64,000 bases of DNA, taken from Chloroflexota bacterium (GTDB taxonomy: Bacteria; Chloroflexota; Anaerolineae; UBA4142). The notes under the pieces are model-generated. The model was not told the origin of the DNA and did not search any database. It saw only the letters and a program-made list of their open reading frames with translations. Shown here piece by piece: positions 1 to 8,607 of this stretch. The translations under genes and the position numbers were made by a program. The stretch is from positions 42,684 to 106,683 of the forward strand of contig JACQYF010000061.1 in NCBI GenBank assembly GCA_016208315.1. Direction: 5' to 3'. Numbering within the stretch: position 1 is the first letter of the stretch; every line of letters begins with the position of its first letter.

Positions 1-14
1 GCATACCGCAAATA

Positions 15-1049
15 ATGCGCGACCGCTTTCTGCGCGCCGGCCGCCGCGCGCCGGTTGACCGCACGCCGATTTGGTTGATGCGCCAAGCCGGTCGTTACCT
101 GCCCGAGTATCGCGCCCTCCGCGAGAAATACGACATGCTCGCCATGTGCCGCGCGCCTGAGCTGGCTGTCGAGGTCACTTTGCAGCCGCTCAGGCGTTTC
201 GATCTCGACGCCGCGATTCTCTTTTCCGACATTATGATCCCGCTGCGTGGCATGGGCGTGGATTTCGAGATCAAGCATTCTGTCGGGCCGATCGTGGCAA
301 ATCCGGTCCGCGATCGACGCGACGCAGAGAATTTGCGCGTGGTCGAGCCGGAACGCGACGTACCGTTCGTGATGCAAGCGATACGGCTCTTGCGGCGCGA
401 ACTCGACGGCAAGGTTCCGCTTATCGGTTTTGCGGGCGCGCCGTTCACGCTCGCCAGTTACATCGTCGAGGGCAAACCCTCGCGTGACTTGCTGCGGACG
501 AAAAGTTTGATGTACGGCGATTCGGCCGCGTGGCACACGCTGATGGACAAACTCGCCGCGAGCGTCAGCGCGTACCTGCTCGCGCAAATTCGCGCGGGCG
601 CGCAAGCCGTGCAGTTGTTCGATTCGTGGGTCGGCGCGCTCAGCCCGCGCGATTATCGCGCCTACGTCCTGCCGTACTCGAAAAAGATTTTCGACGCGCT
701 TTCCGCGACCGGCGTGCCGCGCATTCACTTTGGCACCGGGACGGCCACGCTGCTCGAACTGATGCAAGAGGCAGGCGGCGAGGTGATTGGCCTGGACTGG
801 CGCGTGCCCCTCGACCAAGCGTGGGACCGGCTGGGCGACATCGCGCTGCAAGGCAATCTCGATCCCGCCGTGATGCTCGCCGCGCCCGAAATCGTAGAGC
901 AACAGACCCGCGCAATCCTGTCGCAAGCAGACGGCCGGCGCGGCCACATCTTCAACTTGGGGCACGGCATTTTGCCCAATACGCCGATTGAAAACGTCGA
1001 ACGATTAGTCGAGATAGTTCACAGTTTTGTAGTTGAAACTCTGAGGTAA
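15..1049 (+). CDS. hemE: Uroporphyrinogen decarboxylase
   Basis: Cytoplasmic enzyme of tetrapyrrole synthesis that decarboxylates the four acetate side chains of uroporphyrinogen III to give coproporphyrinogen III. The 344-residue product has the usual family length. The signature MRQAGRYLPEYR is at residues 22-33, the substrate-cleft segment GFAGAPFTLASYIVEG is at about 138-153, and the C-terminal FNLGHGILPNTP is present. It is followed after 3 bp by hemH, so the two are almost certainly co-transcribed. The window begins just upstream, so its promoter cannot be judged. Family assignment is secure from these motifs. Haem supply fits the cytochrome-rich island later in the window. Confidence 0.97.
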   Translation: MRDRFLRAGRRAPVDRTPIWLMRQAGRYLPEYRALREKYDMLAMCRAPELAVEVTLQPLRRFDLDAAILFSDIMIPLRGMGVDFEIKHSVGPIVANPVRDRRDAENLRVVEPERDVPFVMQAIRLLRRELDGKVPLIGFAGAPFTLASYIVEGKPSRDLLRTKSLMYGDSAAWHTLMDKLAASVSAYLLAQIRAGAQAVQLFDSWVGALSPRDYRAYVLPYSKKIFDALSATGVPRIHFGTGTATLLELMQEAGGEVIGLDWRVPLDQAWDRLGDIALQGNLDPAVMLAAPEIVEQQTRAILSQADGRRGHIFNLGHGILPNTPIENVERLVEIVHSFVVETLR

Positions 1050-1052
1050 ACT

Positions 1053-1964
1053 TTGGAGCAAATCGCAGTCCTCTTAATGGCGTACGGCACGCCAAACGCG
1101 CTTGACGACGTTGAGGCGTATTACACCGATATTCGCGGTGGACGCAAGCCGTCGCCGGAAAACTTGAAAGAGTTGATCGCGCGGTATGAGCGCATCGGCG
1201 GACGCACGCCGCTGCTCGATATTACGCGCGCGCAGGCCCGCGCCCTCCAGGCGCAGCTTGGCGATGGCTGTCGCGTCTACATCGGCATGAAGCATTGGCA
1301 TCCGTACATCGCGCAGGCCGTAGACGAGATTGCGCGCGAGGGTCTGCGGCGCGTGGTCGCCATCGCGCTCGCGCCGCACTATAGCAAGTTCAGCATTGAC
1401 GGCTACATCCAGCGCGTGCGCGATGCGGTTCAGAAATCGAATGCCGCGCTGGATGTCACGTTTGTCGAGAGTTGGAACGACCACCCACTCTTTTTGCAAG
1501 CGGTCGCGAAAAATCTCGAAAGGACGCGAAAGGAATTTGGCGCGGCGAATTGGGAGGACATCGAGGTGATTTTCTCCGCGCACAGTCTGCCGGAAAGAAT
1601 CGTCCAGTCGAACGATCCGTATCCGCAGGAATTGCGCGAGACGTGCGAGGGCGTCGCGGCCCTGGTCGGGTTGAAACAGTGGCGCTTTGCGTATCAGAGC
1701 GCGAGCCACACGGGTGAAAAATGGCTCGGGCCGGACATTCTCGATACGCTAGAGGAAATCGCGGCGGAGAAACCCCGCCGCGTGTTGATCGCCCCGATCG
1801 GCTTCGTCGCCGATCATTTGGAAGTGCTGTACGACATTGACGTGGAATGCGCGGAACGCGCGCGCGAACTTGGACTGGAATTGCGGCGCATCGCGTCGCC
1901 GAATGCCACGCCCGAGTTTATCGCGGCGCTGGCCGCGATTGTCCGCGACCACTCCCTCCGGTGA
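1053..1964 (+). CDS. hemH: Ferrochelatase
   Basis: Inserts Fe2+ into the porphyrin ring in the late haem pathway. The 303-residue product starts with LLMAYGTP at residues 7-14 and carries the catalytic-His signature FSAHSLPERI near residues 173-182, followed by the typical PIGFVADHLE block. The start is a TTG 3 bp after the hemE stop; the gene opens directly into the family N-terminus, so no better start exists. There is no C-terminal [2Fe-2S] cysteine cluster. Whether the natural substrate is protoporphyrin or coproporphyrin cannot be told from motifs; a hemE-hemH pair without hemN or hemG nearby leaves both open. Confidence 0.94.
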   Translation: MEQIAVLLMAYGTPNALDDVEAYYTDIRGGRKPSPENLKELIARYERIGGRTPLLDITRAQARALQAQLGDGCRVYIGMKHWHPYIAQAVDEIAREGLRRVVAIALAPHYSKFSIDGYIQRVRDAVQKSNAALDVTFVESWNDHPLFLQAVAKNLERTRKEFGAANWEDIEVIFSAHSLPERIVQSNDPYPQELRETCEGVAALVGLKQWRFAYQSASHTGEKWLGPDILDTLEEIAAEKPRRVLIAPIGFVADHLEVLYDIDVECAERARELGLELRRIASPNATPEFIAALAAIVRDHSLR

Positions 1965-1966
1965 TG

Positions 1967-2070
1967 TTGTCATTGCGAGTGGTTTTCGCGAAGCAATCTT
2001 CCTTGTTGTCCGGGAACGCCGATTCAAGGAGGAAGATTGCTTCGGACAAAACCCGTCCTCGCAATGACAA
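1967..2070. repeat. Palindromic interspersed repeat, CATTGCGAG type
   Basis: An inverted repeat of about 104 bp sits 3' of hemH. Its outer arms are TTGTCATTGCGAG and CTCGCAATGACAA; its inner arms are GAAGCAATCTTCCTTG and CAAGGAGGAAGATTGCTTC. A second copy of the family is at 19659-19807 and a fragment at 60480-60499. It lies between convergent genes and could also fold as a bidirectional terminator, but it has no T-tract. Confidence 0.85.
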
Positions 2071-2079
2071 GACCTTAAA

Positions 2080-2730
2080 TCACTCCCCCGGTTTCTTCAC
2101 GAACTTGACGTTGCCCCAGTCGCCCTTCTTGACGTACACGATGCCGAGATTGAACACTTGGCCGATGTAGCCCGCGTCGCCGAACGTGAATTCAAATTCG
2201 TCAGTCTGCGGGTAGCCGAGGTTTTGCGCCTGCGCGAATTTGTAGAGCGCGGCGTCGGTGTTGATCGGCATCCAGGTGAATTTTTTCGCGACGGAGATGA
2301 CTTTCTGCTCGAGCGTCAGCGGCGGCTCCGACCGTGGGCCGAAAGTCAAGAGAAAATTGACGTGATGCTTTTCGGGCAAGCCCATCCCGCGGACGACATC
2401 GCTCTTGGATTGGTCCTCGACGAAGGCAAAGTAGGGACCGTTGAGCAAGTGGATGTCAAGGTTCGCAAAGATGGGCACGTTGGTCTGCCCGTTCGTGTCG
2501 GTAACCACTTTGGTCGGCGGGTCTTCCGACGGATCGCGCCCGACCCAGTCCACCACGCACGTTGCGCCGGGCACCGGCTTGCCCGCCGCGTCGAGCACCG
2601 TGAAATAGATGTGGTGATTGCCGCCCGCCTCGTTGACATCCTGATACTTGACGATGTTCGCGACCCAGGATGCGTTCGGATTTGCCTCAACGGAAATACC
2701 CAGAGCAGTCAGACGCGGATCGAATTCCAT
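2080..2730 (-). CDS. Conserved hypothetical protein with Ig-like/regulatory-domain fold
   Basis: I do not recognise a specific family. The 216-residue product has no signal peptide. Its centre resembles the transthyretin/carboxypeptidase-regulatory fold: HHIYFTVLDAAGKPVPGA at about residues 35-52, then TDTNGQTNVPIFA. The chosen ATG at 2730 is preceded by GGGAGG at good spacing; the open frame runs further upstream without a ribosome site. It follows menC on the same strand after about 115 bp holding short direct repeats and may be co-transcribed with apgM-menC. Function unknown. Confidence 0.72.
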   Translation of the reverse strand: MEFDPRLTALGISVEANPNASWVANIVKYQDVNEAGGNHHIYFTVLDAAGKPVPGATCVVDWVGRDPSEDPPTKVVTDTNGQTNVPIFANLDIHLLNGPYFAFVEDQSKSDVVRGMGLPEKHHVNFLLTFGPRSEPPLTLEQKVISVAKKFTWMPINTDAALYKFAQAQNLGYPQTDEFEFTFGDAGYIGQVFNLGIVYVKKGDWGNVKFVKKPGE

Positions 2731-2744
2731 GTTCGCCTCCCTTA

Positions 2745-2770
2745 AAGTGACGGGTGACAAGTGACGGGTG
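2745..2770. repeat. Short direct repeat AAGTGACGGGTG x2
   Basis: Two copies of AAGTGACGGGTG (2745-2756 and 2759-2770) lie in the gap between menC and the downstream hypothetical gene. The rest of the gap (2771-2846) holds two short hairpins (GGGG/CCCC and GTGGC/GCCAC) without a T-tract. Confidence 0.6.
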
Positions 2771-2846
2771 TCGGGGCAAACCCCACCGATCACTTTCTCA
2801 TCCGAAGGTTGATGTGGCCCAAGCCACCCGGACAACGGGCTTACAA

Positions 2847-3953
2847 CTAGCCAAATTCCTGCCGATGAACAGTTACACGGTCTAACCGATCTATTACAAC
2901 CTCGACGCCAATCCCCGGCTTGGTCGGCACCGCCATCGTGCCATCCGCCGCCACCTCAAACTCCGGCTCGACAATATCCTCGGTATAATATCGCTTGCTC
3001 GCCGAAATGTCGCCCGGCAGTTTGAAATTGGGCAGCGACGCCAGCGCGACATTCCCCGCGCGCCCGATCCCCGATTCCAACATGCCGCCGTGCCATACCG
3101 GCATATCGCTCGCCGCGCACAAATCGTGAATGCGAATTGACTCCGCATATCCGCCCACGCGCCCTGGCTTGATGTTAATGGTGCGGCAGCTCTGCAATTC
3201 CAACGCCGCGCGCGCGTCTGCAAGGGTATGAATGCTTTCGTCGAGGCAGATGCGCGTTTTGAGCTCGCGCTGGAGTTTCGAGTGATCGTAAATATCGTCA
3301 TAGCCGAGGGGCTGCTCGATCAAGAGCAAGTCGTACCCGTCCATCGCGCGAAAGAGATTGACCGCTTCGAGCGTATAAGCCGAGTTGGCGTCAACTTGCA
3401 AGAGGATTTTGGGAAATTCCCTGCGAACCGCCGCGACCATGTCCAAATCACGCCCCGGCGCGATCTTGATTTTTACGCGCGCATATCCTGCGCTTAGGTA
3501 ACCGGCCACCTTCTTGACCAATTCGCTTGGCGACGATTGCAGCCCAACGCTTACACCGACCGGGATCTGTTCGCGCGAGCCGCCGAGCATTTCCGACAGC
3601 GAAACGCCGCGCGACTTGGCAAACAAATCCCACAGCGCGAATTCGAGGCCGGCCTTCGCCATATTGTGCCCGCGCACGCGCGAGCCGCCGACCATCCCTT
3701 CATCCACGTTCGCGATATTCTGTTTGAGCACACCGGGGATCAGGTAATCGCGCAGAATGTGCCACGCGGTTTGATTCGTCTCGTAGGAATAGAACGGGTC
3801 GGCCATAGCCACGCACTCGCCCCAGCCCGTCACACCCTCCGCGTCCACGCGCACGATGATGTGTTGCTCGTCCACCTCGACGCCGAAAGACGTTTCAAAG
3901 GGCGCGACCAATTGCATCTTGATGAGGCGTAGTTCGATTCGGTCTATTCGCAT
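2847..3953 (-). CDS. menC: o-Succinylbenzoate synthase / N-succinylamino acid racemase, enolase superfamily
   Basis: Enolase-superfamily enzyme (368 residues). The OSBS activity dehydrates SHCHC to o-succinylbenzoate in menaquinone synthesis; many NSAR/OSBS members also racemise N-succinylamino acids. The catalytic KIKI lysine pair, metal ligands in VDANSAY, IEQPL and LDESI, and the second catalytic lysine in NIKPGRVGG are all present, followed by HGGMLESGIGR. The ATG at 3953 has GGGAGA upstream; the longer frame lacks a ribosome site. It is 43 bp downstream of apgM. No other men genes are in the window, so OSBS versus racemase use is not decided by context. A menaquinone role would suit the quinol-linked reductases at 37-55 kb. 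Confidence 0.84.
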   Translation of the reverse strand: MRIDRIELRLIKMQLVAPFETSFGVEVDEQHIIVRVDAEGVTGWGECVAMADPFYSYETNQTAWHILRDYLIPGVLKQNIANVDEGMVGGSRVRGHNMAKAGLEFALWDLFAKSRGVSLSEMLGGSREQIPVGVSVGLQSSPSELVKKVAGYLSAGYARVKIKIAPGRDLDMVAAVRREFPKILLQVDANSAYTLEAVNLFRAMDGYDLLLIEQPLGYDDIYDHSKLQRELKTRICLDESIHTLADARAALELQSCRTINIKPGRVGGYAESIRIHDLCAASDMPVWHGGMLESGIGRAGNVALASLPNFKLPGDISASKRYYTEDIVEPEFEVAADGTMAVPTKPGIGVEVVIDRLDRVTVHRQEFG

Positions 3954-3964
3954 ATTGTCTCCCA

Positions 3965-3998
3965 AGACCCGAAGGGTTTTTGGAAACCCTTCGGGTCT
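3965..3998. repeat. Perfect hairpin with ACCCGAAGGGT core
   Basis: Fifteen-base perfect arms (3965-3979 and 3984-3998) around a TTGG loop, in the gap between apgM and menC; it overlaps the apgM stop codon. The same core recurs inside a coding region at 45071-45103. There is no clear T-tract, so an mRNA-stability or repeat role is more likely than termination. Confidence 0.8.
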
Positions 3999-5202
3999 AT
4001 GCCCCGAATTTCGTGAGCCGCAGCGCGTTCGCCAGCGCAATCGGCATGAGGTCTTTCGAGCGCAAGCGGCCCAGCCCCCCGCGCGCGCACGCGCGTTCGC
4101 CGTATTCGGCGATGTTGTCGGCGCGGCAGTGACGCGAGTACAGCATGATGGGGACCGGATGCCAACTGTGCGATTTCAGCAGCGCGGGGGTCGAATGGTC
4201 GCTCCCGACGACGACCACGTCGGGTTTGAGCGCGAGCAAGCGCGGCAACTGCGCGTCTAGCTCCTCGATGACGTGGGCCTTGCGCGCAAAATCGCCATCT
4301 TCGCCCGCCGAGTCAGTTTTTTTGACGTGGAGATAAAAGAAATCAAAATCGTTCCAGTTCTTTTCGAGCACGGTGAACTCATCGCTAATCGCCTCGCCAG
4401 GGACCGACAGCGTTTTCATGCCCAGCAATTTCGCTAACCCGCGATACATCGGATAGACGGCGATGGCCGCCGCGTTCAGACCAAAGACCTCTTTATATGT
4501 CGGCATCGCCGGATGCTTGGCAAAGCCGCGCAAGAGGATCATGTTCGCCGGATGCTTGTCGGCCAAAAGCCGGCGCGCCTGCGCGATAAACTCGTTCACC
4601 AGCGCCGCCGATTTCTCCGAGTCGCGGCTCTGCGCGTTGACCGGCAGCGCAGGCACGCCGAGCCGCTGTGGGTCGGTCTCGCTGAGCGCGTCGCCTAGAC
4701 CTTCGCCGCGCAGCACGAGGACAAAGCGATAGTCCTTGACCGTCTCGACAAACACTTGGACGCCCGGAAGCTCAATCGTCCGCAAAATCTCAACCAGTTC
4801 GCGGTTCAACTCGGTGGGAATGCGCCCCGCGCGGCGATCGGTCAAACTACCGGCCGCGTCTACGGAGCAAAAGTTGCCGCGCGCCGCGACGTCGTTGGGC
4901 CCGAGTTCGAAATCAATGCCCAACGCCTCCAGCACGCCGCGGCCGATAGTGAATCGCGTAGGATCGTAACCAAAGATGCCGAGATGCCCGGGGCCGCTTC
5001 CGGGGCTGATGCCGGGGCCAACCGGATCGGCCAGACCGAGAATGGATTGCGCGGCCAGCGCGTCGAGATTCGGCTTGTGCGCCGATTCGAGTTCCGTCTT
5101 GCCGCCGGGTTCGAGCGGCAGTCCGCCCAGACCGTCCATGACGATCATCGCAATCTTGGTCTGCTCGGGCACGACAAGGTCTTGAAGAAAACCAAACTCC
5201 AT
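3997..5202 (-). CDS. apgM: 2,3-bisphosphoglycerate-independent phosphoglycerate mutase, archaeal type
   Basis: Interconverts 3- and 2-phosphoglycerate in glycolysis (cytoplasm). The 401-residue alkaline-phosphatase-superfamily protein has metal-ligand segment IAMIVMDGLGG near the N-terminus, PVGPGISPGSGPGHLGIFGYDP with the probable active-site serine, HVKKTDSAGEDGD, and VVVGSDHSTP near the C-terminus. The ATG at 5202 is preceded by GGAGG at 8-9 bp; the upstream extension has no such site. It is the first gene of the apgM-menC unit and is read from the promoter at 5231-5259. Length and motif order match the archaeal family rather than the 510-residue GpmI type. Confidence 0.93.
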   Translation of the reverse strand: MEFGFLQDLVVPEQTKIAMIVMDGLGGLPLEPGGKTELESAHKPNLDALAAQSILGLADPVGPGISPGSGPGHLGIFGYDPTRFTIGRGVLEALGIDFELGPNDVAARGNFCSVDAAGSLTDRRAGRIPTELNRELVEILRTIELPGVQVFVETVKDYRFVLVLRGEGLGDALSETDPQRLGVPALPVNAQSRDSEKSAALVNEFIAQARRLLADKHPANMILLRGFAKHPAMPTYKEVFGLNAAAIAVYPMYRGLAKLLGMKTLSVPGEAISDEFTVLEKNWNDFDFFYLHVKKTDSAGEDGDFARKAHVIEELDAQLPRLLALKPDVVVVGSDHSTPALLKSHSWHPVPIMLYSRHCRADNIAEYGERACARGGLGRLRSKDLMPIALANALRLTKFGA

Positions 5203-5230
5203 TGAAACACCTCCGGGTTGAACGGACGGT

Positions 5231-5259
5231 ATCATAACATTTGCCGCGCGAGATGTCAA
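5231..5259 (-). promoter_or_regulatory. Sigma70-type promoter for apgM-menC
   Basis: On the minus strand: TTGACA (5254-5259), exactly 17 bp, then TATGAT (5231-5236), placing the transcript start about 25-30 bp before the apgM ATG. Six of six -35 bases and five of six -10 bases match consensus. Confidence 0.8.
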
Positions 5260-5291
5260 AAAGGGTATTTTTCTTTTGGCGCGATTTGACT

Positions 5292-5297
5292 TATAAT
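5292..5297 (+). promoter_or_regulatory. Candidate -10 element for the DUF2207 gene
   Basis: TATAAT, 46 bp before the ATG at 5343. Only a weak T-rich -35 (around 5269-5275) is seen, so the promoter may depend on an activator or an alternative sigma factor. It is divergent from the apgM promoter. Confidence 0.45.
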
Positions 5298-5342
5298 AGC
5301 GTCAGCCACCTCAAGAACGCGATCGCCCCAATGGAGGGATAT

Positions 5343-7226
5343 ATGAAGAACTCGCGTGCGATTCGACTCCTTTTGCTGCTTCCCCTCGTCTTTTTGATGC
5401 TCGCCGGCAGCGCGCAGGCGCAAAGCAAAAGCGTCGTCGTGCCGCGCCGCGACATTGACGTCACGATTCAAACGAACGGCGATGTCCAGATCAACGAAAC
5501 CTGGCAAGTCCAATTCATCGGCGGATCGTTCACCTTTGCGTTCCGCGGCATCTACCTGAATAAAGTAGATTCGGTAAGCGGGTTTCAGGTCTCGGAGGGC
5601 GGTCGGGCTTTTCAGCAAAGTTCGAGCGAATCGGCGAACACTTTTCGGGTGTACCAGGAGAGCGGCCAGCAGTTCGTCAAGTGGTTTTTCCCTTCGACGA
5701 GCAACCAGACGCGCACGTTTAATCTGCGCTACACCCTGAACGGCGCGCTTCGCATTTACGATGGCGGCGACCAATTCTGGTGGAACATCATCGAGAGCGA
5801 CCACGGCTATACCATCCAGAATTCGACGATCACCGTTCACTTGCCCGCCGCGTTTCCAACCGATCAGCTCAAGGCCGCGGTAACGACGGGCAGCGGCAAC
5901 GCCAGCATTCGTGACGGGCAGACGGCTCTCTTCACGGCGAGCAATCTGAGTGACGGCGAGGGCCTGGAGATCCGCGTGCAATTTCCGCACGGCGTCGTTA
6001 CGGCGGGCCCGCCGGGATGGCAAGCTGGCGTGGACCAGATCGCCGCCATCAAACCGATCCTCAATTTGGGATTCCTGTTTGTCGCGGCGATTCTGCTGCT
6101 GCTCGGCCCGCTCGCGCTCTATCTCCTCTGGTTCATGAAGGGCCGCGACGCGCCCGCGCACGTGGTCGCGCAAACCAGCGCGCCGCCCAACGATTTCCCG
6201 CCCGCGATGGTCGGCACCCTCATTGACGAAAAAGCCGACATGAAGGATATTATCGCCACGATCGTTGACCTGGCGCGCCGCGGCGTCTTGAAAATGACCG
6301 AACGCGAGACGCCCGGCTTTTTGGGCATTGGATCGAATCGCGATTATAGCTTTGAGCTTGTGGGCGATACGACCAACCTGCGCCCCTACGAAAAGACGCT
6401 GATCCAGCACATCTTTAGCGGGCGCACGACGCGCGATCTTTCCGACCTCAAAGAGAAATTCTATACGGCGATTCCAAAGTTGAAAACGCAAATGTACGAC
6501 GAGGTGACGAAACTCGGATTCTTTTCCGGAAACCCCAACTCGACCCGCATGAAGTATGCAGCGCTGGGGGTGGGTTCGCTGTTCATCTTCGGTTGCGTCG
6601 GTTTCGGCTTGTTCACGATATTCTCCGAGTTTTCGGATCTCGCTTGGTGTCCCGCCGTCTCGCTGATTGTCACCGCGGCGGGTCTCGTCGTCCTCAGCCC
6701 CTTTATGCCACGCCGCTCGCCAAAAGGCGCTACCGAGAAAGCCAAGTGGATCGCCTTCAAGCGCTATCTCGAGAATATCGAAAAGTACACCAACCTCGAA
6801 GAGGCCAAGCACCTCTTTGACAAGTATTTGCCCTACACGATTTGTTTTGGGCTGGAAAAATCTTGGACGCAAAAGTTTGCCAACATTGACACGCCCGCGC
6901 CCACCTGGTACGAAATGTATCCGCCGATCGGTTATGGCGGCTATCCGCATCATCGCGACCGCCGCGGGCCAGACTTTGGCACGGGTCGCGGCGGCAGCAG
7001 CGGCGGCGGCAAATCGAGCGGCGGGCAAATGCCGAGTCTCGATAGCGCCGCGGGCCGCGCGTTCACGGGCCTGAACGTCATGAGCGCCGGTTTGTTCTCG
7101 ATGCTCGACTCGACCGCGTCGGTCTTTAATAGCGCGCCCTCCAGTTCGGGTGGCGGCGGCGGTTGGAGCGGCGGCGGGGGCGGCGGCGGCGGGGGCGGCG
7201 GCGGCGGATCGTCGGGATTTGGATAG
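5343..7226 (+). CDS. DUF2207 family membrane protein
   Basis: Exported, membrane-anchored protein of 627 residues. A signal peptide (MKNSRAIRLLLLLPLVFLML...AQAQ) is followed by a beta-rich extracytoplasmic DUF2207 domain with repeated R/N-rich strands (FAFRGIYLNKVD). A membrane segment lies near residues 245-265 (NLGFLFVAAILLLLGPLALYLLWF), then a cytoplasmic region containing DIIATIVDLARRGVLKM, which looks like a winged helix. Two further membrane helices follow around residues 400-450, and the tail is almost pure Gly/Ser. The ATG at 5343 has GGAGGG 4-5 bp upstream; an in-frame ATG at 5331 is possible. The molecular role is unknown. It opens the envelope-stress island and is followed by a second membrane zinc-ribbon gene. 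Confidence 0.86.
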   Translation: MKNSRAIRLLLLLPLVFLMLAGSAQAQSKSVVVPRRDIDVTIQTNGDVQINETWQVQFIGGSFTFAFRGIYLNKVDSVSGFQVSEGGRAFQQSSSESANTFRVYQESGQQFVKWFFPSTSNQTRTFNLRYTLNGALRIYDGGDQFWWNIIESDHGYTIQNSTITVHLPAAFPTDQLKAAVTTGSGNASIRDGQTALFTASNLSDGEGLEIRVQFPHGVVTAGPPGWQAGVDQIAAIKPILNLGFLFVAAILLLLGPLALYLLWFMKGRDAPAHVVAQTSAPPNDFPPAMVGTLIDEKADMKDIIATIVDLARRGVLKMTERETPGFLGIGSNRDYSFELVGDTTNLRPYEKTLIQHIFSGRTTRDLSDLKEKFYTAIPKLKTQMYDEVTKLGFFSGNPNSTRMKYAALGVGSLFIFGCVGFGLFTIFSEFSDLAWCPAVSLIVTAAGLVVLSPFMPRRSPKGATEKAKWIAFKRYLENIEKYTNLEEAKHLFDKYLPYTICFGLEKSWTQKFANIDTPAPTWYEMYPPIGYGGYPHHRDRRGPDFGTGRGGSSGGGKSSGGQMPSLDSAAGRAFTGLNVMSAGLFSMLDSTASVFNSAPSSSGGGGGWSGGGGGGGGGGGGGSSGFG

Positions 7227-7234
7227 GAGGAAAT

Positions 7235-7765
7235 GTGGGTCGCATCATCGGCGTTATTCTCATTGTGGCAGGACTTGCGATTTGCGGGGTTGTTTCGTTA
7301 TTTGTCGGTGTGGGGGCTCTTGCGGCGGGCGAGGGGCCGAGTGTGAGCACCGCCGGCGCGGTGTTGGGCATCGCGCTGTTCGGCGTCATTCCGCTTTTGA
7401 TCATGGGCGGCATCGGAACGTTTCTGTTTATCCGCGGCGGGCACGAGGCCAAGGAGATGGCTGAGATACGCAAGCATGAAAAACTGCTGGGGATGATTCA
7501 ATCGCAGGGTAAGGTTCCGCTGGCGAACGCGGCCATCGAAATGAGGTTGACACGCGATCAGCTCAAGGATATGATTTACCAATTGGTGAATCAAGGGCTG
7601 TTCAGCGGATTCATCAACTGGCAGGAGGGCGTCTTTTACTCCAAAGACCTGTCGCAGGTCCAGTCGAACAAATGCCCCAACTGCGGCGGCGAACGCGAAG
7701 CGGTTGGCAAGGGCATCGTGAAATGTCCGTATTGCGGGGTGGAGTTGTTCATTCCGGCCTCGTGA
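7235..7765 (+). CDS. Two-helix membrane protein with winged-helix-like region and zinc ribbon
   Basis: Not a named family that I recognise. The 176-residue product starts at a GTG (7235) with AGGAGG 4 bp upstream, 8 bp after the DUF2207 stop. Residues about 3-30 and 42-68 are membrane helices. Residues 75-125 are helical and read like a winged helix (KVPLANAAIEMRLTRDQLKDMIYQLVNQG). The end is a zinc ribbon with CPNCGG and CPYCG. The layout, membrane anchor plus cytoplasmic helical domain plus ribbon, is typical of accessory proteins near PspA/SPFH genes. Function is inferred only from that context. Confidence 0.76.
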   Translation: MGRIIGVILIVAGLAICGVVSLFVGVGALAAGEGPSVSTAGAVLGIALFGVIPLLIMGGIGTFLFIRGGHEAKEMAEIRKHEKLLGMIQSQGKVPLANAAIEMRLTRDQLKDMIYQLVNQGLFSGFINWQEGVFYSKDLSQVQSNKCPNCGGEREAVGKGIVKCPYCGVELFIPAS

Positions 7766-7783
7766 CCTGGAATTCAAAATGGA

Positions 7784-8227
7784 ATGCCTATGAAGAAAAA
7801 ACCGCGCAATGAAATGAATGATGACCTTCGCCCGGAATACAACTTGCGCGAACTGCTCAAGGGTGCGGTTCGGGGGAAATATGCTCAAAAGCGGAGAGCC
7901 AAGCGTGCTTCCAAAGTATCACAAGCCCGGCTTGTCGCTCGCGCTTTAGAAAACGCTCGCCTTCGGCGCAAACTACGGCCTATTCTCAGGCAACACGACG
8001 TGGTGCGGGCCGCTCTGTTTGGATCTTTTGCGCGTGGCGAAGCCGGCCCGCACAGCGATCTTGATGTACTTGTAGAGTTCAGCGGAGAAAAGAGTCTCCT
8101 CGACCTGGTCGCTTTGAAATTGGAGCTTGAGCAAAAGACGCAGCGCAAGGTCGACGTCCTAACCTACCGGTCGCTTCACCCAGTAATTCGCGACACCATC
8201 CTTAGTGAACAGGTCGCAATCCTATGA
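7784..8227 (+). CDS. mntA: MntA-type minimal nucleotidyltransferase antitoxin with extra N-terminal segment
   Basis: Residues about 65-147 are an MNT-fold nucleotidyltransferase: [18 protein letters not shown] contains the GSX10DXD signature with both metal-binding aspartates. Known MntA antitoxins neutralise the partner HEPN RNase by adding AMP to a tyrosine. The first about 60 residues are unusual: [22 protein letters not shown] resembles the short leader found in many small antitoxin-like proteins, joined by a basic helix to the MNT domain. It overlaps the toxin gene by 4 bp (ATGA). The ribosome site before 7784 is weak; ATG 7790 is an alternative. Confidence 0.88.
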   Translation: MPMKKKPRNEMNDDLRPEYNLRELLKGAVRGKYAQKRRAKRASKVSQARLVARALENARLRRKLRPILRQHDVVRAALFGSFARGEAGPHSDLDVLVEFSGEKSLLDLVALKLELEQKTQRKVDVLTYRSLHPVIRDTILSEQVAIL

Positions 8228-8598
8228 AAAGGGACGCCCAGCTTTTCTTGGGACACATCATCGAAAGCATTGAGTTGGTTCAATCCTATACGCTGGGAGT
8301 CACCAAGAAAAAATTCCTGGCATCACCGCAACTTCAAGACTCGGTGATCCGCAGGATCGAGATTATCGGTGAGGCCGTCAAGAACATCCCAGCGGAGTTG
8401 AGAGAGCGGTATCCTCAAGTTCCGTGGCAGCAAATTGCCGGAATGCGGGATGTGCTCATCCACGAGTATTTTGGCGTGGATATGCCATTGACTTGGACTG
8501 TCGTGAAGCGGGATTTGCCAAAGCTCAAGCGAAGGGTTAGCAGGATTCTGAAAGACTTGGACTTGGATCGAAAAAGAGTATCATCGGCAAGGAGGTGA
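8224..8598 (+). CDS. hepT: HepT-type HEPN-domain RNase toxin
   Basis: A 124-residue all-helical HEPN (DUF86) protein. The catalytic RX4HXY motif reads RDVLIHEY, with the arginine and histidine for RNA cleavage and the tyrosine that MntA partners AMPylate. The preceding helix [22 protein letters not shown] is the family hallmark. It is translationally coupled to the antitoxin by a 4-bp overlap. The pair lies between the DUF2207 and DUF4178 parts of the envelope-stress island. In known systems the toxin cuts tRNA 3' ends or mRNA; the target here is unknown. Confidence 0.9.
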   Translation: MKRDAQLFLGHIIESIELVQSYTLGVTKKKFLASPQLQDSVIRRIEIIGEAVKNIPAELRERYPQVPWQQIAGMRDVLIHEYFGVDMPLTWTVVKRDLPKLKRRVSRILKDLDLDRKRVSSARR

Positions 8599-8607
8599 CA
8601 CTCCACT

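Noticed and set aside
1967..2070. Insertion sequence or transposon remnant
   Set aside because: No transposase coding or target-site duplication seen; it behaves as a small palindromic interspersed repeat.
5256..7028. Long open frame (590 codons) on the minus strand opposite the DUF2207 gene
   Set aside because: Low-complexity Arg/Ala-rich translation, no ribosome site; it is a GC-bias shadow of a clear membrane-protein gene.
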